The notes under the pieces: generated by a model
Databases searched by the model: none
The model's input: the letters and a program-made list of their open reading frames with translations, nothing else
Told to the model about the DNA's origin: nothing
Source of the DNA: Ferrimonas balearica
GTDB lineage: Bacteria > Pseudomonadota > Gammaproteobacteria > Enterobacterales > Shewanellaceae
Assembly: GCF_019802085.1 (NCBI RefSeq)
Contig: NZ_JAHVHV010000005.1
Span: 1-64,000 of the forward strand
Reading direction: 5' to 3'
DNA: 64,000 bases
Translations under genes and position numbers: made by a program
Part shown: positions 50,059 to 58,386 of the stretch, piece by piece
Layout: every line of letters starts with the position of its first letter
How positions within the stretch are numbered: the first letter of the stretch is position 1

Positions 50059-50178
50059 CGGTCCCTGATGTGGTGAGTTTGGCTAATATGTGGTGGTTTC
50101 CATGATAGGCAGCCCAAGGGCAAAAATAAACAGCTTGTAAAAATACTTACCTAACAATAACCTACGACTAATATTCGA

Positions 50179-50196
50179 GTTGGCACGGAATCTGAT
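50179..50196 (+). promoter_or_regulatory. Sigma54 promoter of pspABC
   Basis: TTGGCAC followed by the -12 element in GGAATCTGATTG: GG and GA are ten bases apart, as for -24/-12 promoters, and the core resembles the E. coli pspA promoter. An AT-rich stretch at 50121-50155 upstream could hold the IHF site. Confidence 0.75.
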
Positions 50197-50238
50197 TGTT
50201 GTTGGTCCGAGGGCATATCAACAATTGAGGAACACATT

Positions 50239-50907
50239 ATGGGTATCTTTTCTCGCTTTGCAGATATTGTGAATTCCAACCTCAGCGCCTTGCTGGACAA
50301 GGCCGAGGATCCGGAAAAAATGGTTCGCCTGATCATTCAGGAGATGGAAGACACCCTGGTGGAAGTGCGCTCCACCTCCGCCAAGGTGCTGGCCGAGAAG
50401 AAGGAGATGCTGCGTCGCGTCGAACGCGCCGAGCGTCAAGTCGGCGAGTGGCAGGCCAAGGCCGAGCTGGCCCTGAACAAGGGCCGGGAAGATCTGGCCA
50501 AGGCCGCCCTGGCGGAGAAGCAGAAGGCCGCCGAACTGGTGGAAGCCCTGAAAGGGGAGCTGGTCAACATCGAGGAGCAGATTGAGCGACTCAAAGAGGA
50601 GATTGGCCAGCTGCAGGAGAAGCTCAATGACGCCCGCGCCCGGCAGAAGACCATCATCATGCGTACGCAGACTGCGTCTTCCCGCCTGGATGTGAAGCGC
50701 CAGCTGGATTCCTCCAAGATCGACCAGGCGATGAACAAGTTCGAACAGTACGAACGTCGCATCGAAGGGTTGGAGGCGGAAGTGGAGTCCTACGACCTGG
50801 GCCAGGCCCGCACCCTGGAAGATGAGTTTGCCGCCCTGGAAGCCGAGGACAAGGTGAACCAGGAGCTGGAGGCCATGAAGAAGAAAATGGCCAAGAAGAA
50901 ATCTTGA
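50239..50907 (+). CDS. pspA: Phage shock protein A
   Basis: 222 residues, ESCRT-III/PspA/Vipp1 family, almost entirely helical coiled coil (about 25-220) with amphipathic N-terminal helix (MGIFSRFADIVNSNLSALL). Binds and inhibits PspF, and supports stressed inner membrane. ATG follows TTGAGGAA. Confidence 0.97.
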   Translation: MGIFSRFADIVNSNLSALLDKAEDPEKMVRLIIQEMEDTLVEVRSTSAKVLAEKKEMLRRVERAERQVGEWQAKAELALNKGREDLAKAALAEKQKAAELVEALKGELVNIEEQIERLKEEIGQLQEKLNDARARQKTIIMRTQTASSRLDVKRQLDSSKIDQAMNKFEQYERRIEGLEAEVESYDLGQARTLEDEFAALEAEDKVNQELEAMKKKMAKKKS

Positions 50908-50933
50908 GCGACGGACGATAGGGGGATTCGACT

Positions 50934-51176
50934 ATGGAAGATCTGATTGCACTGCTTGTCGCGCCACTGTTGGTGTTTATGGTCATCGTGGCACCCATCT
51001 GGCTGATTCTGCACTACCGTAGCAAGAAGCAGATCAGCCAGGGGCTGACCGAAGAGGAGTATCAGCAGTTGAATGGCCTGCTTCAGCGGGCCGACAAGAT
51101 GGCGGATCGGATCGAGACCCTGGAACGGATCCTGGATGCCGAATCGCCGGAGTGGAGGAGCAAACATGAGTCATAA
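50934..51176 (+). CDS. pspB: Phage shock protein B
   Basis: 80 residues (E. coli 74). N-terminal membrane helix about 5-25 and a cytoplasmic helical tail with a leucine heptad. Works with PspC to relieve PspA inhibition of PspF. Overlaps pspC by 11 bp. Confidence 0.94.
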   Translation: MEDLIALLVAPLLVFMVIVAPIWLILHYRSKKQISQGLTEEEYQQLNGLLQRADKMADRIETLERILDAESPEWRSKHES

Positions 51177-51555
51177 AGCTAAGAAAGAGCTGTATCGGAT
51201 CCCGGAGCAGGGCAAGGTGGCCGGCGTTTGCGCCGGCATCGCCGAGCACTTCAACCTCGAGGTCTGGCTGGTGCGGATTGTGGTGCTGTCGGCCATCATC
51301 CTGACCGGTGTCTTCAGCTTCGCGTTGCTGCTCTACATCGTGGCCTGGGTGCTTCTGGACAAGAAACCGCCCATGCGGATGGACCACAGGTCTGAGCTGA
51401 AAACCAAGATCTGGCAGGCCGGGGAGTCCCCCCGCCAGGCGATCCGGGAGATCGGCACCCGCTTTCGCTCACTGGAGCTGAGGCTGCGTCGACTGGAACA
51501 GCACGTGACCTCCGATTCCTACAGCCTCAAACGTGAAATCGACAACCTCAAATAA
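51166..51555 (+). CDS. pspC: Phage shock protein C
   Basis: 129 residues (E. coli 119) from ATG 51166 after GTGGAGGAG. PspC domain with LYRIPEQGKVAGVCAGIAEHF, a membrane helix about 39-65, and a C-terminal amphipathic tail. Inner-membrane sensor partner of PspB. No pspD is seen downstream. Confidence 0.94.
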   Translation: MSHKAKKELYRIPEQGKVAGVCAGIAEHFNLEVWLVRIVVLSAIILTGVFSFALLLYIVAWVLLDKKPPMRMDHRSELKTKIWQAGESPRQAIREIGTRFRSLELRLRRLEQHVTSDSYSLKREIDNLK

Positions 51556-51562
51556 GCCCTCA

Positions 51563-51587
51563 GCGGGAGCCCGAATCGGGCTCCCGC
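51563..51587 (+). terminator. Hairpin terminator after pspC
   Basis: GCGGGAGCCC-GAATC-GGGCTCCCGC followed by the weak T-rich stretch TATCTTTTCT, ending just before ycjX. Confidence 0.75.
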
Positions 51588-51600
51588 CTATCTTTTCTCT

Positions 51601-53004
51601 ATGACCCAACACCTTTCTGCCACTTCCCACCGTCTCAAACCCCGGGTCAAAGCCTGGGGACACAAGCTGGAAGAGTGGGCCCACCGGGGCCTGGACCAGC
51701 ACCTGAGAGTGGGGATCACCGGGTTGTCCGGCGCCGGGAAAACCGCCTTTATCACCGCCTTGGTGCACCAGTTGCTGCACGCCGAACGGGATCACCTGCC
51801 GATGTGGGAGGTGCTGGCCGAGGGACGTTGGCTGGGGGCCCAGCGGGCTCGCCAGCCGGATCTGACCCTGGCCCCCTTCGACTACGAGCAGGCGATGGCG
51901 CACCTGCGCGGGGCACCGCCCCAGTGGCCCCCCTCCACCCGGGGCATCAGCGAGATTCGCCTGGCCCTGCGCTACCGACCCGGTCGCGGGCTCAAGCGAC
52001 AGCTCAAGGAGAGCGTGACCCTCTACCTGGACCTGGTGGACTATCCCGGCGAGTGGCTGCTGGACCTGCCGATGCTGTCCCAAAGCTATCGCCAGTGGTG
52101 TGAGCAGAGCTGGCAGTGGCTGAGCGAAGGGCTCTGGGCCGCCACCAGCGCCGACTGGCGCCAGGCAGTGGCCGCCCAATCGGGCGCCGATGAAGCGGCG
52201 GTGGCCGCGCTGGCACAGGAGTACGGCGAACTGCTGGGTGTGCTTAGACAGCAAGGCGCCACTTTGCTGCAACCGGGCCGGGCGCTGTTGCCCGGAGAGC
52301 TGGCCGGCACCCCGGTGATCGCCTTCTACCCGCTGGCCCCGGCGCAGCTGGAGCAGGAGGCGGAGTTGGTGGCGCTGATGCAGGAGCGCTACGACGCCTA
52401 CTGCGAACAGGTGGTCAAACCCTTCTATCGGGACCATTTCGCCCGTTTCGACCGCCAGGTGGTGCTGGTGGACAGCCTTACCGCCCTCAACCAGGGTCGG
52501 ATGCAGGTCGAACAGATGGGAGCGGCGCTCAAGGGGGTGCTGGACAGTTTTCGCTATGGCCCCGGCTCGCTGCTGCGGCGGCTGTTTCGGCCCCAGATCG
52601 ACAAGCTGTTGTTTGCCGCCACCAAGGCGGATCACCTGACCGTGGAGCAGCACCCCCGCCTGCTCAGCCTGACCCACAGTCTGATGGGGGAGGCCCAGCG
52701 CCAGGTGCGTTTCGCTGGCGGGGCGGTGGAAACCATGGTGCTCAGCGCCATCCGGGCCAGCGAACAGGGCCAGGTGGACGACGGCCGAGGCCCGGTGCCG
52801 GTGATCCGCGGTCGGGACAGTCAGGGGCAGGCGCTGATGCGCTTTCCCGGCGAAGTGCCGGATCGCCTGCCGCCCCCGGCGTTTTGGCAGCAGCAGGGGT
52901 TTGATTTCGTGCCCCTGGCGCCCCCGGAGCCGGGGGATGGGCCCATGCCCCACATCCGCATGGATCACCTGCTGCAGTGGCTGTTGGGAGACAAGATGCG
53001 ATGA
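51601..53004 (+). CDS. ycjX: YcjX family P-loop protein
   Basis: 467 residues (E. coli 465), DUF463. P-loop GLSGAGKTAF near 40-49, YLDLVDYPGEWLLDLP (switch-like) near 141-156, and LFAATKADHLTVEQHP. GTPase-like fold; role unknown but part of the Psp regulon in enterics. The start directly follows the pspC terminator with no clear Shine-Dalgarno. Confidence 0.92.
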   Translation: MTQHLSATSHRLKPRVKAWGHKLEEWAHRGLDQHLRVGITGLSGAGKTAFITALVHQLLHAERDHLPMWEVLAEGRWLGAQRARQPDLTLAPFDYEQAMAHLRGAPPQWPPSTRGISEIRLALRYRPGRGLKRQLKESVTLYLDLVDYPGEWLLDLPMLSQSYRQWCEQSWQWLSEGLWAATSADWRQAVAAQSGADEAAVAALAQEYGELLGVLRQQGATLLQPGRALLPGELAGTPVIAFYPLAPAQLEQEAELVALMQERYDAYCEQVVKPFYRDHFARFDRQVVLVDSLTALNQGRMQVEQMGAALKGVLDSFRYGPGSLLRRLFRPQIDKLLFAATKADHLTVEQHPRLLSLTHSLMGEAQRQVRFAGGAVETMVLSAIRASEQGQVDDGRGPVPVIRGRDSQGQALMRFPGEVPDRLPPPAFWQQQGFDFVPLAPPEPGDGPMPHIRMDHLLQWLLGDKMR

Positions 53005-54035
53005 GCGAACTGAAACCCTCTCGGGAGTTTACCCCCGACGCCCACCCGGAGCCGGTGGCCTTGAAACCCGCCCAGGAGTGGGCTCCGGAGCAGTGGCAAA
53101 GCATGACCCCTCCGCCGGAGGAGGTGGTTGAGCCACCTCGGCGCGGTCGTCGCTGGGGCACGGTGCTGCTGGGCTTCCTTGCCCTGCTTCTGCTGGTGGA
53201 GGGCGGCCTCACCCTGTGGGACAGTTGGCAGCGCAGCCCGGCGCTGTTTGGCCTCTACGCCGCCACCTTTGGTCTGGCCGGAGTCTGGCTGGGGCGAGGG
53301 CTGTGGCGCGAGTGGCGCCGTTTGCGCCAACTCAAGCGCAGCGAGCAGCTGCGCCAGGTGGGGGCCCGTATTGGCCAGAGCCAGCAGCAGGGGGAGGCGG
53401 ACTCGGTGACCGAGGCATTGAAGGCCCAGTTGCCCGAGCGCTTTGCGCCCCAGTGGCAGCAATACCAGCAACAGCTGCAGGACCACCACAGTGACGCCGA
53501 GCGGCTGCGCCTGTATGAGATCACCGTGCTGGGGGCCCAGGACGAGCTGGCCCAGGAGTGCATCTACCGTTACTCCGCCCAGGCCAGTCTGCTGCTGGCC
53601 GCCAGCCCCATGGCGGCGCTGGACATGGCACTGATGCTGTGGCGCAACCAGGCGATGCTGGATGAAGTGGCGCGGATCTACGGCATTGAGCCCGGTTACT
53701 GGGGACGAGTGGCCTTGGTGCGCAAGATTCTGCAGAACCTGCTCTACGCCGGGGGCAGCGAGCTGGCGCTGGATCTGGGCACCCAGATGATGTCGGCGGA
53801 GCTGACCGGCAAGCTGTCCGCCCGGGTGGCCCAGGGGCTGGGGGCAGGGCTGCTCACCGCCCGGCTGGGGTACGCCGCCATGGCCCAGTGCCGACCCCTG
53901 CCGTTTGACGCCAGGCCTAGGCCGCCGCTGCTGACGGTACAAAGTCGGCTGTTGAAGGAGCTGACCCGGGTCTCTGCCGATGCCCTGGCCTCGGTGCGAC
54001 GCCGCCAGGAGCAAGAGAAGACGCCACCGTTGTAA
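53001..54035 (+). CDS. ycjF: YcjF family membrane protein
   Basis: 344 residues (E. coli 353), DUF697/TIGR01620. ATG overlaps the ycjX stop (ATGA). Proline-rich N-terminus, two membrane helices about 55-75 and 85-105, then a soluble helical part with SPMAALDMALMLWRNQAMLDEVA typical of DUF697. Function unknown; co-regulated with psp in enterics. Confidence 0.92.
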   Translation: MSELKPSREFTPDAHPEPVALKPAQEWAPEQWQSMTPPPEEVVEPPRRGRRWGTVLLGFLALLLLVEGGLTLWDSWQRSPALFGLYAATFGLAGVWLGRGLWREWRRLRQLKRSEQLRQVGARIGQSQQQGEADSVTEALKAQLPERFAPQWQQYQQQLQDHHSDAERLRLYEITVLGAQDELAQECIYRYSAQASLLLAASPMAALDMALMLWRNQAMLDEVARIYGIEPGYWGRVALVRKILQNLLYAGGSELALDLGTQMMSAELTGKLSARVAQGLGAGLLTARLGYAAMAQCRPLPFDARPRPPLLTVQSRLLKELTRVSADALASVRRRQEQEKTPPL

Positions 54036-54060
54036 CCAATAATTTACAGCCAAACGGCAG

Positions 54061-54076
54061 TGTGATCGTGGTCACA
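54061..54076 (+). promoter_or_regulatory. Consensus CRP site upstream of megL-phhAB
   Basis: TGTGA-TCGTGG-TCACA, both half-sites perfect. The centre is about 43 bases before the start predicted from the -10-like TATATG at 54100-54105, a class II-like spacing. Catabolic genes downstream make carbon control plausible. Confidence 0.7.
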
Positions 54077-54173
54077 GAGTTTGCCTTCCCCGGTCTGCGT
54101 ATATGTTAGACCGACAGATCCGCCCCTAAAAAACAATCACTGGCGGACGAAGTATCAAGGGGAGTTAAGCAAC

Positions 54174-55403
54174 ATGGCTGCGTTTAAGCACCAAAGCACC
54201 TGCGTGATCCACGGCGGTCACGTAAGGGACGAACAGGGGAGTCTCACCACCCCACTGTACCAATCCGCCACCTTCGTGTTTCCCGACTGCCAGACCGGCG
54301 GTGCCCGCTTCGGCGGTGAGCAGGCGGGGCCCATCTACACCCGTCTGGGCAACCCCACCACCGACGAGCTTGAGCGTCGCCTGGCCCTGCTGGAGGGCGC
54401 CGATGAAGCGGTGGCCTTCGGCAGCGGCATGGGGGCGGTGTCCGCCGCCCTGCTGACCCTGCTTCAGGCGGGGGATCATCTGGTGGCCGCCACCGGCCTC
54501 TATGGCTGCACCCATGCCCTCATTACCGAGCAGCTGCCGCGGCTCGGCATTCAGAGCACCCAGGTGGACTTCAGCGACCTGGATGCGGTGGAGGCGGCGA
54601 TGACCGCCGACACCCGGGTCTTGTTCCTGGAAACCCCGGTCAACCCGCATTTGGCGGTGTACGATCTGGACGCCATCGTCGCCCTGGCCAAGCGCAAAGG
54701 GGTGCTGACGGTGGTGGACAACACCTTTATGACGCCCCTGCTGCAGCGTCCGCTGCGCCACGGGGTGGACCTGGTGCTGCACAGCGCCACCAAGTACCTC
54801 AATGGCCATGGTGACGTGGTGGCGGGGATCGTCTGCGGTCGCACCGAACTGATGACCCCGCTGCGCAACGGGATCCGCAAGGACTTCGGCGCCATCCTGT
54901 CCCCCCACGACGCCTGGCTGATTCTTAGGGGCCTCAAAACCCTGGCCCTGCGCATGGAGCGGCACTGCGACAACGCCATGGCGGTGGCCCACTTTCTGGA
55001 AGCCCACCCCAAGGTGCGCAAGGTGCACTACCCGGGCCTCTCCAGCCACCCCGGCCATCGCCTGCTGGGTCGCCAGATGAGCGGCGCCGGCGGCGTGCTG
55101 GCGCTGGAGCTAGCGGGGGATTTCGACACCGCCATGACCTTCGTCAACCGGCTGCGCCTGTTCACCCTGGCGGTCAGCCTGGGGGATGCCGAGTCCCTGG
55201 TGCAACACCCGGCGTCCATGACCCACAGCCCCTACAGCGCCGAGGCGCGCGCAGCGGCGGGGATCGGCGATAACCTGGTCCGCCTGGCGGTGGGTTTGGA
55301 GCACATCGAGGATATCCTGGCGGATCTCAAACAGGCGCTGGATGAACTGCCAGACGTCGGCCAGGGTCATACTGAACAGGAAGCGTTGGGAGAGACAGAA
55401 TGA
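54174..55403 (+). CDS. megL: Methionine gamma-lyase (PLP-dependent trans-sulfuration family)
   Basis: 409 residues from ATG 54174 (AAGGGGAG upstream). Cys/Met metabolism PLP fold: PLP lysine in HSATKYLNGHGDVVAG, YTRLGNPTTDELE and SLGDAESLVQHPASMTH. The LYGCTHAL segment carries the Cys that marks methionine gamma-lyases (Cys116 in P. putida) over cystathionine gamma-synthase. Would split Met into methanethiol, 2-oxobutyrate and ammonia. Overlaps phhA by 4 bp, an uncommon partnership. Confidence 0.85.
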   Translation: MAAFKHQSTCVIHGGHVRDEQGSLTTPLYQSATFVFPDCQTGGARFGGEQAGPIYTRLGNPTTDELERRLALLEGADEAVAFGSGMGAVSAALLTLLQAGDHLVAATGLYGCTHALITEQLPRLGIQSTQVDFSDLDAVEAAMTADTRVLFLETPVNPHLAVYDLDAIVALAKRKGVLTVVDNTFMTPLLQRPLRHGVDLVLHSATKYLNGHGDVVAGIVCGRTELMTPLRNGIRKDFGAILSPHDAWLILRGLKTLALRMERHCDNAMAVAHFLEAHPKVRKVHYPGLSSHPGHRLLGRQMSGAGGVLALELAGDFDTAMTFVNRLRLFTLAVSLGDAESLVQHPASMTHSPYSAEARAAAGIGDNLVRLAVGLEHIEDILADLKQALDELPDVGQGHTEQEALGETE

Positions 55404-56191
55404 AAGGCACCCAGTACCAGGCCAGGCAACCGGATGCCCAGGGGTTTATCCACTACACCGATGAGGAGCACCGGATCTGGAGCGAGCTTGTCAGCCGCCA
55501 GCTGGCCTGCATCCAGGGCAAGGCTTGTGACGAGTTCGTTGCCGGCCTGGAGGCATTGAACCTGCCCCAGGATCGCATCCCCCAGCTGTCGGAGGTGGAC
55601 GCGGTGTTGGAGGCGGCCACCGGCTGGCGCACCGCCCAGGTGCCGGCGCTGATCTCCTTCGAGCGCTTCTTCGAGCTGCTGGCCAACAAGCAGTTTCCCG
55701 TGGCCACCTTCATCCGCAGCCGCGAGGAGTTTGATTACCTGCAGGAGCCGGACATCTTCCATGAGATCTTCGGCCACTGTCCCCTGTTGACCAACCCGGC
55801 CTTCGCCCACTTTACCCACACCTACGGTAAGCTCGGCCTGGCGGCCAGCCCCAAGGAGCGGGTCTACCTGGCGCGCCTCTACTGGTTTACCGTGGAGTTT
55901 GGCCTGGTCAACACCCCCCAGGGTCAGCGGATCTACGGCGGTGGCATTCTTTCCAGCCCCGGCGAAACCCTGTACGCCCTCTCCGGCGAGCCGGAACACC
56001 AGCCGATGTCGGTGCTGGATGCCATGCGCACCCCCTACCGCATCGACATCATGCAGCCCATCTACTACGTCCTGGACCAGGTGGACGACCTGTTCGCCAT
56101 GGCCGAGATGGACCTGATGGCCCTGGTGCAAGAGGCGATGGCCCTGGGGCTGTTTGAACCCAAGTTTCCCCCCAAACCACAAGCAAGCTAA
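55400..56191 (+). CDS. phhA: Phenylalanine-4-hydroxylase
   Basis: 263 residues, bacterial monomeric type. Iron ligands in [11 protein letters not shown] (the two His of HEIFGH) and the Glu of [10 protein letters not shown]. Converts Phe to Tyr with tetrahydrobiopterin-type cofactor. ATG overlaps the megL stop. Followed by phhB, which recycles the cofactor. Confidence 0.96.
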   Translation: MKGTQYQARQPDAQGFIHYTDEEHRIWSELVSRQLACIQGKACDEFVAGLEALNLPQDRIPQLSEVDAVLEAATGWRTAQVPALISFERFFELLANKQFPVATFIRSREEFDYLQEPDIFHEIFGHCPLLTNPAFAHFTHTYGKLGLAASPKERVYLARLYWFTVEFGLVNTPQGQRIYGGGILSSPGETLYALSGEPEHQPMSVLDAMRTPYRIDIMQPIYYVLDQVDDLFAMAEMDLMALVQEAMALGLFEPKFPPKPQAS

Positions 56192-56201
56192 GGGAAGTGC
56201 A

Positions 56202-56543
56202 ATGAGCGAACTGAGCAAAATGACCTGCGAGGCCTGTCAGGCGGACGCCCCCAAAGTCAGCGACGACGAGCTGGCCAGCCTGATGAAGGAGCTGCCGGAC
56301 TGGGCCGCCCCGGCGCGGGACGGCGTCCTCCAGCTGGAACGGGTCTACAAATTCAAAAACTTCAAGCAGGCCTGGGCCTTCAGCAACCAGGTGGCGGAGC
56401 TGGCGGAGGCGGAGTTCCACCACCCGGGGATCTTGCTGGAGTGGGGCAAGGTGACCGTCACCTGGTGGACCCACGCCATCGGCGGTCTGCACAGAAACGA
56501 TTTCATCATGGCGGCCAAGACCGACGCCCTGATGGCCGAGTGA
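56202..56543 (+). CDS. phhB: Pterin-4-alpha-carbinolamine dehydratase
   Basis: 113 residues from ATG 56202 (AGGGAAG upstream). PCD signature [21 protein letters not shown] (about 70-90) with the catalytic His pair. Dehydrates the 4a-carbinolamine made by PhhA. Ends the megL-phhA-phhB operon. Confidence 0.95.
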   Translation: MSELSKMTCEACQADAPKVSDDELASLMKELPDWAAPARDGVLQLERVYKFKNFKQAWAFSNQVAELAEAEFHHPGILLEWGKVTVTWWTHAIGGLHRNDFIMAAKTDALMAE

Positions 56544-56550
56544 CCCTTCC

Positions 56551-56575
56551 AAGCCCGCCGCCCGGCGGGCTTTTT
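56551..56575 (+). terminator. Rho-independent terminator after phhB
   Basis: AAGCCCGCC-GCCC-GGCGGGCTT followed by TTT. Confidence 0.92.
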
Positions 56576-56669
56576 GCGAAGAATTTGCCGTGGCAGAGCG
56601 GCCTTTTTGCAGTATCATCAGCCCATCCCGACCAAGATAACGGAACTATAACAACAGGAAGGGCAAGCA

Positions 56670-58220
56670 ATGCGTCTACAAGTAAGCTGTCACGATCGTA
56701 TCGGTCTGGCCCGCGAAATCCTCGAAGTGCTGGAAAAGCACGGGATCAACATCAACGCCATCGATGCGGGCAGCGAGGGGTACGTCTACCTGCAGATCCC
56801 CGCCCCCAGTTTTGAAGAGCTTCAAGTCCTGATGCCGATGATCCGCAAGATCCCCGGCGTCACCGACGTGCGTACCGTCCCCTATATGCCCTCGGAGCGT
56901 GAGCACTACGCCATGGAGGCGTTGCTGCGTACCCTGCCGGACCCCATCTTTGCCATCGATCTCAAAGGCCGCATCTCCATGGCCAACGACTCCATTCTCT
57001 CGGTGCTGGGGCTGCCCCGGGACCAGGTGCTGGAGGAGCCGGTGGCCAACTGGGTGCAGGGCTTCTCCTTCCTGCGCTGGCTGGGCATGGAGGAGGTGTT
57101 GCCCCAGGCGACCCGGGTCACCGTTCACGGCAGCCAGTACCTGGCAGAGGTGCTGCCCATTGACCTGCCGGACGAGGAGGGCACCAGCATCCTGGCCGGT
57201 GCCATGGTGCTGCTCAAATCCCCCGCCCGGGTGGGCAAGCAGTTCAACGCCCTGCGGGATCAGATCAGCGGTTTCGACACCCTGCTGGCGGAGAGCGACC
57301 GGATGAAGGCGCTGCTGGCGGAGGCCCGCCGCATGGCCCAGCTGGAGGCGCCATTGCTGATCACCGGCGAGACCGGTACCGGCAAGGAGCTGCTGGCCCG
57401 GGCCTGCCATGAGGCCAGCCTGCGCCATGAGAAGGGCTTTGTGGTGATCAACTGCGCCTCCTTGCCGGACAGCGTGGCGGAGAGCGAGCTCTTTGGCCTG
57501 TGCGCGGCTCCCGGCGAGGTGGTCAAGCGCGGGGTGATCGAGCAGGCCGACGGCGGCACCGTGTTCCTCGACGAGGTGGCGGACATGAGCCCCCAGCTGC
57601 AGGTCAAGCTGCTGCGCCTCATCCAGGACGGATGCTTTCGCCGGGTGGGGGACGACACCGAGATCCGGGTGGATCTGCGGGTGGTGTGCGCCAGCCAGAA
57701 AGACCTCTCCGAACTGTGCCAGCGTGGCGAGTTCCGGGAAGATCTCTACTACCGCATCAACGTGCTCAACCTGCACCTGCCGCCCCTGCGCGAGCGCAAG
57801 GCGGACATCGTGCCCCTGGCGGAGCTGTTCTTGGAGCACTACAGCCAGCAGCTGGCCAGCCCCTTGCGCCAGCTCTCCGCAGAGTGTCGTGACTTCATCA
57901 AGGGCTACGCCTGGCCCGGCAACGTGCGTCAGCTGAAAAACGCCATCTTCCGCGCCGTCTCCATGGCGGACGAGCGGGGCGAGCTGACCCCGGAGCAGCT
58001 GCGCCTGCCCGCCTGGACCGAGGGGTTCGGCTACTTTGACCAGGAGTTCGAGGGCACCCTGGATGAGGCGGTCAAACAGTTCGAAGCCAGTTTGCTGCGC
58101 CGTCTGTATCCGGCCTATCCCTCCACCCGCCAGTTGGCCCGCAAGCTGGGGGTGTCCCACACCGCCATCGCCAACAAGTTGCGCGAGCACGGCATCGGGA
58201 AAACCCGAAAGCAAAACTAA
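56670..58220 (+). CDS. tyrR: Transcriptional regulator TyrR
   Basis: 516 residues (E. coli 513). ACT domain 1-70 (RIGLAREILEVLEKHGI), PAS about 78-190, AAA+ about 205-430 with Walker A GETGTGKE, and a C-terminal HTH about 485-511 (STRQLARKLGVSHTAIANKL). The GAFTGA loop is absent (FGLCAAPGEVV), so like E. coli TyrR it should act with sigma70, not sigma54. Senses aromatic amino acids. Sits between phhB and hppD, which are likely targets. Confidence 0.95.
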   Translation: MRLQVSCHDRIGLAREILEVLEKHGININAIDAGSEGYVYLQIPAPSFEELQVLMPMIRKIPGVTDVRTVPYMPSEREHYAMEALLRTLPDPIFAIDLKGRISMANDSILSVLGLPRDQVLEEPVANWVQGFSFLRWLGMEEVLPQATRVTVHGSQYLAEVLPIDLPDEEGTSILAGAMVLLKSPARVGKQFNALRDQISGFDTLLAESDRMKALLAEARRMAQLEAPLLITGETGTGKELLARACHEASLRHEKGFVVINCASLPDSVAESELFGLCAAPGEVVKRGVIEQADGGTVFLDEVADMSPQLQVKLLRLIQDGCFRRVGDDTEIRVDLRVVCASQKDLSELCQRGEFREDLYYRINVLNLHLPPLRERKADIVPLAELFLEHYSQQLASPLRQLSAECRDFIKGYAWPGNVRQLKNAIFRAVSMADERGELTPEQLRLPAWTEGFGYFDQEFEGTLDEAVKQFEASLLRRLYPAYPSTRQLARKLGVSHTAIANKLREHGIGKTRKQN

Positions 58221-58232
58221 GTGCATGAAATA

Positions 58233-58276
58233 AAAGGGGATGACATCCAATGTAAAGCCTGGATGACATCCCCTTT
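58233..58276 (+). terminator. Long inverted repeat after tyrR
   Basis: 17-base arms (58233-58249 and 58260-58276) complementary except for one A-A mismatch, 10-base loop, starting 12 bases after the tyrR stop. It ends in CCCCTTT with no long T-run. Each arm contains GGATGACATCC, so the same element also reads as a direct repeat. Terminator is the simplest reading; an operator for hppD is possible. Confidence 0.55.
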
Positions 58277-58291
58277 GCTGATCCCTGGGGG

Positions 58292-58307
58292 CGTGATCTG
58301 CGTCACG
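58292..58307 (+). promoter_or_regulatory. CRP-like palindrome upstream of hppD
   Basis: CGTGA-TCTGCG-TCACG, eight of ten consensus positions, 80 bases before the hppD ATG. A second palindrome, TGTTTAAACA, lies at 58330-58339. No clear promoter was picked out between them. Confidence 0.45.
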
Positions 58308-58386
58308 CTATTTATTCTTGCCGCCGCATTGTTTAAACAGACTACCTGACATAACAACAAAGCAACGCAACTAGGGAGAAGTGAAG

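Noticed and set aside
56670-58220. TyrR as a sigma54-dependent activator
   Set aside because: The GAFTGA loop is missing and no -24/-12 promoter was seen near the aromatic genes.
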